In this document: one piece after another, positions 29,448 to 37,441 of the stretch
How positions within the stretch are numbered: position 1 is the first letter of the stretch
Layout of the letters: each line of letters starts with the position of its first letter
Source of the DNA: Roseibium sp. TrichSKD4
GTDB taxonomy: Bacteria; Pseudomonadota; Alphaproteobacteria; Rhizobiales; Stappiaceae
Direction: 5' to 3'
NCBI RefSeq assembly: GCF_000148725.1
Contig: NZ_GL476300.1
Span: forward strand, 184,257-248,256
DNA length: 64,000 bases
Translations under genes and position numbers: made by a program
Notes under the pieces: model-generated
What the model was told of the DNA's origin: nothing
What the model saw: the letters and a program-made list of their open reading frames with translations, nothing else
The model's database searches: none

Positions 29448-30055
29448 ATGCCCTACAGTCCAGAACACAAGGTACGAATTCGTGCGCAAATTGTTGAAAA
29501 GGCACGCATCCTTTTCAACCGAAGAGGATTTTCTGAGGTCTCCATCGATGACATCATGGCCGAAGTGGGCCTCACGCGGGGCGGGTTTTACAATCACTTT
29601 AAAAACAAAGATGAGGTCTATGCGGAGGCTATTCAGAGTTTTTTGAATGGGCGTGGCAAAGCGTGGCGAGACGAAGCCGGGTTGGATGCTCAAAATGGGG
29701 ACCGGATTCGGTGCGCGCCATGATCGACAGTTACCTGTCTTCAAGGCATCTCGGCGATCTGGACGGCCAATGTCCTATGATTGCCCTGCCTTCAGATGTC
29801 GCTCGGGCAACGCCGGAAGTGCGTTCTTCTTATGAAACCTTGCTCAAGGCCATGACCTGGCTCTTTGAAAACAACCTTCCCGATGCTGCCGCTGCTGCAA
29901 ACCGACAAAAAGCCCTCGCACTTTCAGCAATGTGTGTGGGCGGCATGGTCCTGTCCCGAACAATCGATAACCCCGAGCTTTCAGCCGAAATTCGGGAGGC
30001 TGCGCGCATGACCGCTTTGACTTTCTCCGACCTGCTTGAAGTCGAGGAAGCTTAG
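29448..30055 (+). pseudogene. TetR/AcrR-family regulator, frameshifted
   Basis: Repressor of the TetR family, presumably of the divergent GST-MAPEG-TfoX operon. The start ATG at 29448 (MPYSPEHKVRIRAQIVEKA) has GAGG upstream. The DNA-binding domain is intact: ILFNRRGFSEVSIDDIMAEVGLTRGGFYNHFKNKDEVYAEAI. The frame then ends at a TGA at 29721-29723; the ligand-binding half (SVRAMIDSYLSSRHLGDLDG to LLEVEEA) continues in the -1 frame from about 29700 to 30055. One missing base near 29695-29705 explains this. Either a real mutation that leaves a 92-residue DNA-binding fragment, or a sequencing error. Confidence 0.82.
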
Positions 30056-30096
30056 GGTCTAGCCCTAAATCCCGCGTTCCGTCGTGACGGGTGACG

Positions 30097-30750
30097 CTAG
30101 CTGCGCGGTGTTTGCTTTGGGAAAAAGCGGAAATGCCCGACAACCTTGAAAGCGAATAATCTGTCTTCAAGCCGGGTTCCACCGCCGATATTGTGAACAA
30201 CCATCGGATTGCCGCTGCGGGAAACCTCATCGCTGACAATGGACATATGCGGGAGGTTGCCGGGCAAAACCTGCTCGACGACATCACCGGGAAGATAGGT
30301 CTCTGGTTGATCGGTAACCGGCAAATCTGCGCCTTGCCGCTCAAAATATCTTGCAAGGTTCAAAACACGCCGGTGGTCGATGTTGCGATCAGGCCGTTTC
30401 AGCCCCCAGCGGGTCGGGTAAGCAGAGAAATGGGCTTTCATATCCAGATGGACTGCTTGTTGCAGATCAAAGTCAAAAGCATCACGATAGGCGCGAATGA
30501 TGACATCTGAACAAACACCGCGATCTCGCGGAACATCGCCATTTGTATATGTCAGACCAACATAGGCCGGGTCATAGATGACCGTAACGCCAATTTGGCG
30601 TTTTGCTGCCGCGATTAAATTTGCTGCCCTTGGATCCAACAAACCAAGTTGCGGAGGCTGATCTGCCCAAACATTTGAAGGGAACGATCTGGTCGCGCTA
30701 GCGGCTAGCGCAGCACCTCCCAGAAGAAAAAAAGCCCGTCTATCCATCAT
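30097..30750 (-). CDS. DUF1287 secreted protein
   Basis: Conserved protein of the DUF1287 (YiiX/NlpC-P60-like) family. The N-terminus MMDRRAFFLLGGAALAASATRS looks like a twin-arginine-type export signal with an incomplete RR motif. The conserved core includes RQIGVTVIYDPAYVGLTYTNGDVPRDRGVCSDVIIRAYRDAFDFDLQQAVHLDM, with a Cys that could be catalytic, and later PHMSIVSDEVSRSGNPMVVHNIGGG with a His. Length (217) is typical. The ATG at 30750 follows GAGGGT; an upstream extension to 30822 is unlikely. Function is unknown; a papain-like hydrolase acting in the periplasm is a reasonable guess. Confidence 0.82.
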   Translation of the reverse strand: MMDRRAFFLLGGAALAASATRSFPSNVWADQPPQLGLLDPRAANLIAAAKRQIGVTVIYDPAYVGLTYTNGDVPRDRGVCSDVIIRAYRDAFDFDLQQAVHLDMKAHFSAYPTRWGLKRPDRNIDHRRVLNLARYFERQGADLPVTDQPETYLPGDVVEQVLPGNLPHMSIVSDEVSRSGNPMVVHNIGGGTRLEDRLFAFKVVGHFRFFPKQTPRS

Positions 30751-30854
30751 ACCCTCATCCTTTGAAGGACGAGAGTCATAGGATAGACGGGCGAATTTGT
30801 GACGTAACGGAGGCCATTGCATGTCAAGCCGCAGACGACCATCCGAAGCCAGCT

Positions 30855-32135
30855 TTAGTCAAATCCGACAAGCGCTTTACGGCGTTTTCCGACAGCGAGC
30901 GCTAAACGGTCGTCGGCCTGGAGGTTACCAGCTGTGATCTGGCGGCGCGCATCATCAACCACTTGCCGGTTCAAGCGGACTCCGCCGCCTTCAACGAGGC
31001 GTCTGGCCTCGCCGTTTGAGCCTGCAAAGCCAACGAGCACCAGGAGTTCCAGCAAACCAAGGCCTTCAGACAGACGAATGCGCGGCAACACGTGCGTTGG
31101 TTCCAGAAGCTCTTCCGCGCCGCCGAACAAGGCTTCCCCCTGCTCCAAAGCCTTCCGGGCTTCTTCCGGGCCATGCACGATTGCCGTGACCTGCGTTGCC
31201 AACACTTTCTTTGCATCATTAAGCTCATGCCCTTCCAAGGCTGAAAGGCGCTCAACTTCATTCATGGGAAGCTCGGTGAAGAGCCTTAGGAAACGCCCAA
31301 CATCTGCATCCGCGGTGTTGCGCCAGAACTGCCAGAATACAAACGGAGACAGGTGCTCGGGATGAAGCCAGACAGCGCCAGCAGCGGTCTTGCCCATTTT
31401 GGCACCAGAAGCTGTCGTTAGTAGCGGCACCGTCAGACCGTGAAGCTTGCGACCGTCAGCCTTTCGACCCAGCTCGATCCCATTGACGATGTTCCCCCAT
31501 TGATCAGACCCGCCGATTTGCATTTCGCAGTTGTAGCGGCGGGAGAGTTCAAGGAAGTCAACAGCTTGCAACATCATGTAACAGAACTCGAGAACCGTCA
31601 GAGGCGACTGCGTATCCAGACGCGACTTCACGCTTTCAAACGTGACCATGCGATTGACCGTGAATTGGGAGCCATAGTCACGCAGAAACTCCAGAAACCG
31701 GAATTCGGTCAACCATTCTGCATTGTCAACGAGCAGTGCGCCGTCATCCCCGTCCATGGAGACGAGACGTTCGATGCAACGGCGAATGCCGGACACATTT
31801 GACGCAATCTTGAGTTCATCCAAAAGCGGCCGCGCTTCATTGCGGAAACTGGGGTCGCCGACTTGGGTCGTCCCACCGCCGAGCACTGCAATTGGCCTGT
31901 GACCGAGCTTTTGCATCCAACGCAGCGTCATGAGTGGCATCAGATGCCCGACATGCAGGCTTGCAGCAGTTGCATCAAAGCCGGCGTAAACTGTCACCGG
32001 TCCTTCCGCGAGACGGGCGTCTAGCGCTTCAAGGTCGCTCGCCTGATTTACCAGTCCGCGTTCCAGCAGAACTTGCAGGGTTTCGGATTTAAGGGGTGTT
32101 GCCGGTTTTCCGGCTTCGAGCATGTGTTTGGTCAT
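30855..32135 (-). CDS. tyrS: Tyrosyl-tRNA synthetase
   Basis: Charges tRNA-Tyr. The class I signatures are ATAASLHVGHLMPLMTL (HIGH-like HVGH) and KMGKT (KMSKS-like) in GAKMGKTAAGAV. Tyrosine-binding residues occur in VYAGFDATA and YNCEMQIGGSDQWGNIVNGIEL. An S4 RNA-binding domain closes the protein (FAGSNGEARRLVEGGGVRLN). I chose the ATG at 32135 (MTKHMLEAG), with GGAAG upstream. Length (426) is normal. Upstream are a terminator hairpin and a 22-codon leader peptide with three Tyr and two Phe codons, which look like an attenuator. Confidence 0.95.
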   Translation of the reverse strand: MTKHMLEAGKPATPLKSETLQVLLERGLVNQASDLEALDARLAEGPVTVYAGFDATAASLHVGHLMPLMTLRWMQKLGHRPIAVLGGGTTQVGDPSFRNEARPLLDELKIASNVSGIRRCIERLVSMDGDDGALLVDNAEWLTEFRFLEFLRDYGSQFTVNRMVTFESVKSRLDTQSPLTVLEFCYMMLQAVDFLELSRRYNCEMQIGGSDQWGNIVNGIELGRKADGRKLHGLTVPLLTTASGAKMGKTAAGAVWLHPEHLSPFVFWQFWRNTADADVGRFLRLFTELPMNEVERLSALEGHELNDAKKVLATQVTAIVHGPEEARKALEQGEALFGGAEELLEPTHVLPRIRLSEGLGLLELLVLVGFAGSNGEARRLVEGGGVRLNRQVVDDARRQITAGNLQADDRLALAVGKRRKALVGFD

Positions 32136-32175
32136 TTTCAGCTTCCTGGTGGCAGCGCCAGGAGCCCACAAACCA

Positions 32176-32201
32176 AAAAGCCGCCTGACGCGGCGGCTTT
32201 T
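32176..32201 (-). terminator. Terminator hairpin in the tyrS leader (candidate attenuator)
   Basis: On the - strand, arms AAAAGCCGCC (32201-32192) and GGCGGCTTTT (32185-32176) around GCGTCA, followed by a T-rich run. It lies 28 bases after the stop of the leader peptide and 40 bases before tyrS. No + strand gene ends here, so the - strand reading is preferred. Confidence 0.8.
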
Positions 32202-32256
32202 GTGAGGTTTGATTTGTCAGAACAAGATCCTACGCACCCGCCGATATGTCGGTGAC
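32191..32256 (-). promoter_or_regulatory. Competing hairpins of the tyrS attenuator
   Basis: On the - strand the region right after the Tyr codons, CACC...TCGG (32254-32241), can fold with GGTG/TCGG sequences and bury CGGCGG (32243-32238). If a ribosome stalls on Y13-Y14 (32262-32257) it would cover the first arm and free CGGCGG to pair with CCGCCG (32196-32191), the 5' arm of the terminator, so tyrS is transcribed. A ribosome that finishes the peptide covers CGGCGG and the terminator forms. Confidence 0.6.
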
Positions 32257-32298
32257 GTAATAAAAATACGCGAAGGATGTGGTTGCCCATGTGTTCAT
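32230..32298 (-). CDS. Aromatic leader peptide of tyrS (22 residues)
   Basis: A short frame starts at ATG 32298 and stops at TAG 32232-32230. It reads M-N-T-W-A-T-T-S then F-A-Y-F-Y-Y and ends V-T-D-I-S-A-G-A. Three Tyr and two Phe in six codons is far above chance. A promoter (TTGACA-N17-GATGTT) ends eight bases before the ATG, so the message may have no 5' leader, as described for trpL in Sinorhizobium. The peptide is directly followed by alternative hairpins and a terminator ahead of tyrS. I infer that its translation senses charged tRNA-Tyr (and perhaps tRNA-Phe). Confidence 0.72.
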   Translation of the reverse strand: MNTWATTSFAYFYYVTDISAGA

Positions 32299-32305
32299 GG
32301 TGCCA

Positions 32306-32334
32306 AACATCCAGCAAACAACGGCAGGTGTCAA
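32306..32334 (-). promoter_or_regulatory. Sigma70-type promoter of the tyrS leader
   Basis: TTGACA at 32334-32329, a 17-base spacer, and GATGTT at 32311-32306 on the - strand. The expected start point, 7-8 bases on, falls at the leader peptide ATG. Confidence 0.65.
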
Positions 32335-32480
32335 GCACCTATGTTGAACCGCAAAAACCGGAAGGTATGACTGCTAACGCCGCACAACACACCTCCAAGT
32401 ATTAATTGTATAATTATCATTAACACTTTTTAATTGCAAATAAGTAACGATTTTCACTTACACTTACTCATGGGAAGGCA

Positions 32481-34352
32481 ATGGGTCAGCTGATGCGTTT
32501 TAAGTTTAATTCAGTCCTCTTACTCTCATACTTGTGCGGCTTGACTGCAATTTCGCTGATAATATTCGGCGCGCGACATCATGTTCAGTCCTTTAAAGAC
32601 GAGCAACATGCTGCTCTCGTTCGCTCTAGCGACGAAGCGGCACGGCATATCGGTTTTTTCATCAAGGAAAAGCGGGCGCTGGTTGAAGCTTTTGCTAATG
32701 CCCATGCAGACCAGCTTGCCGAACTGGTTCAGTCCAAAGAACACGAAGCGAACACTGCGACATTCATTGCTCAGCGACTGAAGGCCTATTTCCCTGGCCA
32801 TGTAACTTTTGCTCTTTGCGGTACGGACACTAACTTTGTTCCGAAACAATACGACCGTTTCTGGCGTGGCACCTGCCAAACAAGTGCACACCGCTTGGCC
32901 AGCACCGATGCTTCCTTTGCGTCTTATCGCCAAAATTGGAAAGAAGCTGAAAACAATGAAACCTATGTTTCATTGGAACCTCGCAATTTCCGTTTTGATC
33001 TAGACGCCCACTGGGTTGATTCCACAGGAGAACAAGGGCGACTGTTCGTTGCGTTCAACAATACCGAATTTGCCCGGATCATTGCCGCGCAAGAACTACA
33101 ACCCCATCAGCTGATCCTGTTTCACGCAAGCCGCCCTGATCTAGTGCAGCTGACATCAAACAGATGGATGGCCAGCTTCGAGACCGGCGATACCGTTTCC
33201 GAGGCACGCCTGGCCGAAATGGTTCCGCGAGTTCCAATCAGAAACTCGAATTGGGAGATTGCCTATCTTCCGTCTCACCCCCTATTCCAATCCTATCAGG
33301 AAGAAATCTACAACATGACTGCTCTCATTGTTGGAGTCATTTCCCTGCTTTTGGGCATGATGACTTTCTTGTACTTCAGAACGACCGCCCGATTGCGCCA
33401 GACCGAGGCTGAGATGTCGGAGGTTCGCAAACAGGCTCAGGTCGATAGATATTCTCTGCAAACACTTCTTGATGTTGTTCCAATCGGAATATTCCGCAGG
33501 AACTGCCATGGCGAAACCGATCTTGCCAACATCGCGAGCGCAGACCTTTTTGGAATCAAGCCAGAGGACATGTTGGGCAAGAGTGCCAGAGATCTCCACG
33601 ACAGCGACTTTGCGAACTGGGTAGAAGATTCTGATCGCGAGGTTGCCAACGGTTCCGGTACGCCGCATGCCTTTGACATCAAATACCGCGTTCCTGGCGA
33701 GCGAAACGACCGCGACTTCATAGTCTACAAAGCGCCGATGAGAGTTGAGGGAGAGGCCTTTCCGTCAATTGTGTCTGCGGTGGTTGATGTGTCGGAAGAG
33801 CGGGCCCTTCGCCGGAAGCTAGAACATTTGGCAGCTACCGATTCACTTACGGAGCTGCCCAATCGCCATCGCTTCCTGCAAGTGGCCAACCACGAGTTCC
33901 ACCGCTCGCGCCGGTATGGTCATGTGTTCTCCATCATGATGCTCGATATTGACCAATTTAAATCAATCAATACCGACTACGGTCAGGAGGCAGGTGATAC
34001 GGTTTTGAGATTTGTTGCCGAGTTCCTGCAAGATCAAGTGCGGACCAATGTGGACAAGGTTGCGCGCACCGATGGTAAAGAGTTTGGCTTCATTCTGCCT
34101 TCGACCCGCGCTGACGGTGCGGTTATTCTGGCCGAACGTATTCGTGAGCGCCTTGGTACGACTGTCATTCAATATATGGACGAAATGCTGGCCGTGACTG
34201 TCAGCATCGGCATCGCGGAATGGTCACCTGACAATCCGACCAGCGGGATCGACGAGACAGTCCGCCAAGCAGAAAAGGCTCTTTCGACTGCCAAGGAACA
34301 TGGCCGCAATCAAACCCGTATGTATGGCGAACTCACAGATCTTGCTAGCTGA
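32481..34352 (+). CDS. Membrane PAS-GGDEF protein with degenerate cyclase site
   Basis: Inner-membrane signalling protein. A transmembrane helix (about residues 12-30), a periplasmic region of about 240 residues with two or more Cys, and a second helix (about 272-295, ALIVGVISLLLGMMTFLYF) are followed by a PAS domain (about 325-430, LLDVVPIGIFRRNCHGETDLAN) and a GGDEF-type domain from about 455. The family loop DPLTELPN is present as TDSLTELPNRHRF, and MLDIDQFKSIN keeps a metal Asp, but the signature is D531-G-K-E-F instead of GGDEF, so cyclase activity is doubtful. It may sense or bind GTP or cyclic di-GMP instead. ATG with GGAAGG upstream. Confidence 0.88.
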   Translation: MGQLMRFKFNSVLLLSYLCGLTAISLIIFGARHHVQSFKDEQHAALVRSSDEAARHIGFFIKEKRALVEAFANAHADQLAELVQSKEHEANTATFIAQRLKAYFPGHVTFALCGTDTNFVPKQYDRFWRGTCQTSAHRLASTDASFASYRQNWKEAENNETYVSLEPRNFRFDLDAHWVDSTGEQGRLFVAFNNTEFARIIAAQELQPHQLILFHASRPDLVQLTSNRWMASFETGDTVSEARLAEMVPRVPIRNSNWEIAYLPSHPLFQSYQEEIYNMTALIVGVISLLLGMMTFLYFRTTARLRQTEAEMSEVRKQAQVDRYSLQTLLDVVPIGIFRRNCHGETDLANIASADLFGIKPEDMLGKSARDLHDSDFANWVEDSDREVANGSGTPHAFDIKYRVPGERNDRDFIVYKAPMRVEGEAFPSIVSAVVDVSEERALRRKLEHLAATDSLTELPNRHRFLQVANHEFHRSRRYGHVFSIMMLDIDQFKSINTDYGQEAGDTVLRFVAEFLQDQVRTNVDKVARTDGKEFGFILPSTRADGAVILAERIRERLGTTVIQYMDEMLAVTVSIGIAEWSPDNPTSGIDETVRQAEKALSTAKEHGRNQTRMYGELTDLAS

Positions 34353-34401
34353 GGCGCGGGCTGCTTGCCCACGCCTCGCTCTAAACCAATCCGGATACTA
34401 T

Positions 34402-35457
34402 TCAGAAGCCGATTGTGTAATCCGCCAGCATGATAAACAGCGGAATGCTGAGGATGGCGACCGGTGTTCCGAGACCCGTGGATGCGCCGATATAGGCAGA
34501 CGGATTCGCATCCGGCAGAGCGGCCCGCATGGTTGGTGGTCCGGACACATCCGAGCTGGACGCTGCCATGATTGACAACAGCACAACCCCGCCAGCGGAA
34601 AACCCGGTTATCTGGTGAACCGCAAAGCCGATCCCAAAGGCCAGAAGACCGTGGGTAAGTGGCGCCAGAAGCGCGTAGAGCAGATAGGCATGCGCAACCT
34701 TCTTCAGTTCCGATAGCCGTTACCAAGCCTCCATTCCCATCACAAGCATGAGGATGCTTAAAAGCCCCCGAAAAAGTGGCTCATAAAAACTGGCGTAGAC
34801 ACTTTCCGGCCTGGCAAAGAGCCCGATTGCGATACCCAACAACAAGGCGGAAATCGCCGGGCTCTTGGCGGTGTCGACAATTACGCTGCGGACTAGGGAG
34901 CCCTCTCCTTCGCCTCGCAAAGACATTCCGCCCTTCCCCAAAACGGCTGTTCCGCCCCCTGCAGAAACCGCGACCCGGGTTTCACTCACCCGCGCCAAAA
35001 CAACCGCTGTGACCAGCGCTGCCACATCCATGAAGGGATAAAGTGCGCCGATAAAACCTTCATAGTAGACCCCTTCAGCATCCAGCATGGCCATACCAGC
35101 GGCCAGTGTTGCAGCGGACACAGCACCGAACAGACCGACCGTCGCCATGGCATCGGACTTTGGAATTGTGCTCCAGTAGGAAAACAGCTTCCCACCCATC
35201 ACAACAATCAAAACGCCAATTGCCGCTGCAGCCAAAGCGGGCACCATCAAGGCCACCGCATCCGCCGAGCGGACGGAAATCCCTGCGCCGAGCCCCACCT
35301 TCAGCAGCAGAAGCAAGACGACAAACTTGTAGATGGGAGCTGGTATTTCCAGCTTGCTGCCAAGCGCTGCCAAGAGCATGCCGCCCATCAAGAAGGCCAT
35401 TGTGGGCTTTTGCAGCTGCCACAGAAGAACTGTTGCCACTTCAACAATCGTCGCCAT
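34402..35457 (-). pseudogene. SbtA-type sodium-dependent bicarbonate permease (DUF897), interrupted by an in-frame stop
   Basis: Ten-helix permease of the SbtA/DUF897 family, related to cyanobacterial Na+/bicarbonate symporters. The first 245 codons match from LQKPTMAFLMGGMLLAALGSKLEIPAPIYKFVVLLLLLKVG through LMLVMGMEAW; then a TAA (34722-34720) interrupts. The same frame then continues RLSELKKVAHAYLLYALLAPLTHGLLAFGIG to ADYTIGF and a TGA at 34402, which is the family C-terminus. A single C-to-T change (CAA to TAA) would explain the stop. The full length, 351 codons, is normal. It faces a LysR gene from which it is now split by an insertion sequence. Confidence 0.82.
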
Positions 35458-35529
35458 GTTGCGCGTCTTTCTATTCCAAAATCCTGATTTGGCGACCTGT
35501 ATGCCTTGTTCGGAAAAATAATAAAAATC

Positions 35530-37184
35530 CCGGATTTCCCAAGTAGTCAGCTGATTTAGCTTCTTCTATCCTATTTTTCTCTTTATATTACAGCGTGTTA
35601 CTTGATGACGGAGGGCTGAAAAATGGCACACCCAACGGGTGCGGGTTCTGAGAGCGATTTTCGGCTGGATTTTGACCCTCGGGTGCGGTTGGAATTCCAC
35701 GGTTCAAAGATCAGTTCTGATGGCGGTCTTCTGCTTTACCGGGAGCTTGATGACGCCCTTGGCCTTTTCGGCAAAGCGGTTCGGTTCCTTCGGGATACCC
35801 GCAAAGGTAAGAATGGCGTTCACACCTTGATGGGCCTGCTGCGCCAATCGATATTTGGTCGCCTTGCGGGCTATGAAGATGTGAATGATGCCGTGCGTCT
35901 GTCGCGTGACCCGGTAATGCGCCAGATTATCGGGGGCCGTGCCGTTGACACTCAGGCGGCATCCTCCTCCCAGATGGGCCGCTTTGAGACTGAGGTGCTC
36001 GCGACTGCCGCCAACAGGGAAGCCTTGGCCGATATGCCCGGTCAATGGATTGATGCGGTGCATGGTCGCCAAGGACTGAACTACATCACCTTGGACATGG
36101 ATAGCTCTGTCAGCCCCACCCATGGCGCTCAGGAGGGAACCGCATGGAACGGGCATTTCGGCTGCAACTGCTATCACCCATTGTTCATCTTCAATCAGTT
36201 TGGCCACTTGGAACGCTGTGCCCTGCGCAATGGCAGCGTCCACAGCGCGGATGACTGGAAGGCTCTTCTGATACCCGTCATTGCGCGCTATGCAGAGCGC
36301 GACATCATGCGCTTCTTTCGCGCTGATGCCGCCTTTGCCATTCCGGAACTTTACGAGACTTTAGAGGCTGAAGGGTACCGCTACGCCATCCGCCTCAAAA
36401 AGAACGCTGTGCTGGAAGAGAAGATCAGCCATCAGCTGACCCGCCCCGTGGGACGTCCCTCAAAGACAAAGATCAAGCGCTTCTATGAGGTTTTTGAGTA
36501 TCAGGCTGCTTCATGGAGCAAGCCCCGTCAGGTGGTTGCCAAGATCGAATGGTATCCCGGTGATCTATTCCCTCGCGTGGGTTTTGTCGTCACCAACTTG
36601 CCGATGGAGCCGGAATGGATCATCCGCTTCTACAATCAGCGCGGCACAGCCGAACAGCACATCAAAGAAGGCAAGAACGCCATCACTTGGACCCGCCTGT
36701 CCTGCAAGCGGTTCTGTGACAATGAGGTCCGGCTTCAGCTTCACGCATTGGCGTATAACCTTGGTGTCTTCCTGCAAGGGCTAGACCTCCCGGAAGAGGT
36801 CGCCGACTGGTCGCTGACAAGTATCCAGAGCCGCCTCATCAAAATCGGGGCAAAGGTCGTACGCCATGCGCGCAAAATCACGTTCCAACTGGCAGAGGTG
36901 GCTGTATCAGGCTACGTCTTCGGACGAATCCTCGCCGCAATCCGCGCCCTCAAGCCCCCGCCGAGGCCTGCATGACGCTCCAAACAACGAAACCAACACA
37001 AATGCGGCTCCACAGCTGTGTCTTGTCGCAGCCCAAACGGGATAAAGTCCACGAAAAGCTCAAAAACCGCGCTTACGTAACCGTCAAAATCGATAATCGC
37101 CCCGACAACGCTGCCGTCAGAGTTGCAAACGTCCGTGAAAACGGTCAACCTCGTCGCAACACACAGTTACTTGGGAAATATCCG
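35530..37184 (+). mobile_element. IS1380-family insertion sequence
   Basis: About 1.65 kb with a complete transposase. The probable left end begins CCGGATTTCCCAAGTA (35530) and the right end, read inward on the other strand, CGGATATTTCCCAAGTA (from 37184). The shared inverted repeat is imperfect (CGGAT, a 2-base gap, TTCCCAAGTA). No clear 4-bp target duplication was found, so the outer limits are approximate or the flanks were rearranged after insertion. Confidence 0.8.
35623..36975 (+). CDS. IS1380-family transposase
   Basis: Transposase of 450 residues, close to the family norm. It opens with FRLDFDPRVRLEFHGSKISSDGGLLLYRELDDALGL, typical of IS1380/IS1247 members. DDE-type elements include the Asp in NYITLDMDSS, the Asp in FFRADAAFAIPELYE and the Glu in FYNQRGTAEQHIKEGKNAITWTRLSCK. 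A good ribosome-binding site (GGAGGG) precedes the ATG. No frameshift or stop is visible, so the element could still move. Confidence 0.93.
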   Translation: MAHPTGAGSESDFRLDFDPRVRLEFHGSKISSDGGLLLYRELDDALGLFGKAVRFLRDTRKGKNGVHTLMGLLRQSIFGRLAGYEDVNDAVRLSRDPVMRQIIGGRAVDTQAASSSQMGRFETEVLATAANREALADMPGQWIDAVHGRQGLNYITLDMDSSVSPTHGAQEGTAWNGHFGCNCYHPLFIFNQFGHLERCALRNGSVHSADDWKALLIPVIARYAERDIMRFFRADAAFAIPELYETLEAEGYRYAIRLKKNAVLEEKISHQLTRPVGRPSKTKIKRFYEVFEYQAASWSKPRQVVAKIEWYPGDLFPRVGFVVTNLPMEPEWIIRFYNQRGTAEQHIKEGKNAITWTRLSCKRFCDNEVRLQLHALAYNLGVFLQGLDLPEEVADWSLTSIQSRLIKIGAKVVRHARKITFQLAEVAVSGYVFGRILAAIRALKPPPRPA

Positions 37185-37188
37185 ATTA

Positions 37189-37419
37189 TATATTGCAGCA
37201 CTGGAATCCGCAGCAGGACAGACCGTTACACCTATACGCAAACTTGAAGCCAAGGCCGAAGGAAAACCGCCAAGCCGTGCCAACAAGGTACAGGTTGGGG
37301 CGTTTGTTTCGGATGAAACCCGCCGTAAGCTTAAAATGCTGGCGATTGAACAAGGCCGCTCGGTCAATGATATGATTGAAGAATCTTTTCAAATGCTCTT
37401 TGATAAATACACAACATGA
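37189..37419 (+). pseudogene. Ribbon-helix-helix (plasmid partition-type) protein, N-terminus lost at the IS end
   Basis: The frame reads IAALESAAGQTVTPIRKLEAKAEGKPP then SRANKVQVGAFVSDETRRKLKMLAIEQGRSVNDMIEESFQMLFDKYTT. The second part is a ribbon-helix-helix DNA-binding fold like the small proteins encoded beside ParA on alphaproteobacterial plasmids. No start codon is available after the IS end; any ATG lies within the element. The gene was probably cut by the insertion. Direct and inverted TGATGACAT motifs follow the stop codon at once. Plasmid origin is inference. Confidence 0.6.
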
Positions 37420-37441
37420 TGACATGTCATCATGATGACAT
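37415..37441. repeat. Palindrome and TGATGACAT repeats after the RHH remnant
   Basis: CATGATGACATGTCATCATG at 37415-37434 is a perfect 20-bp palindrome that overlaps the stop codon of the RHH gene. TGATGACAT occurs at 37417-37425, in reverse at 37426-37434, and again at 37433-37441. Such short repeats resemble binding sites of RHH proteins and partition sites on plasmids. Confidence 0.6.

Noticed and set aside
29690-29723. Programmed -1 frameshift in the TetR gene
   Set aside because: No classical slippery heptamer or downstream stem is visible; a deletion or sequence error is simpler.
32176-32201. Reading the tyrS-leader hairpin as a + strand terminator
   Set aside because: No + strand gene ends before it; on the - strand it fits a leader-peptide attenuator.
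32400-32435. Repeated TTAA motifs upstream of the PAS-GGDEF gene as a CtrA box
   Set aside because: Spacing does not fit TTAA-N7-TTAA; it is A/T-rich promoter sequence.
35521-37190. Target-site duplication flanking the IS1380 element
   Set aside because: The four bases on either side do not match at any reasonable boundary.
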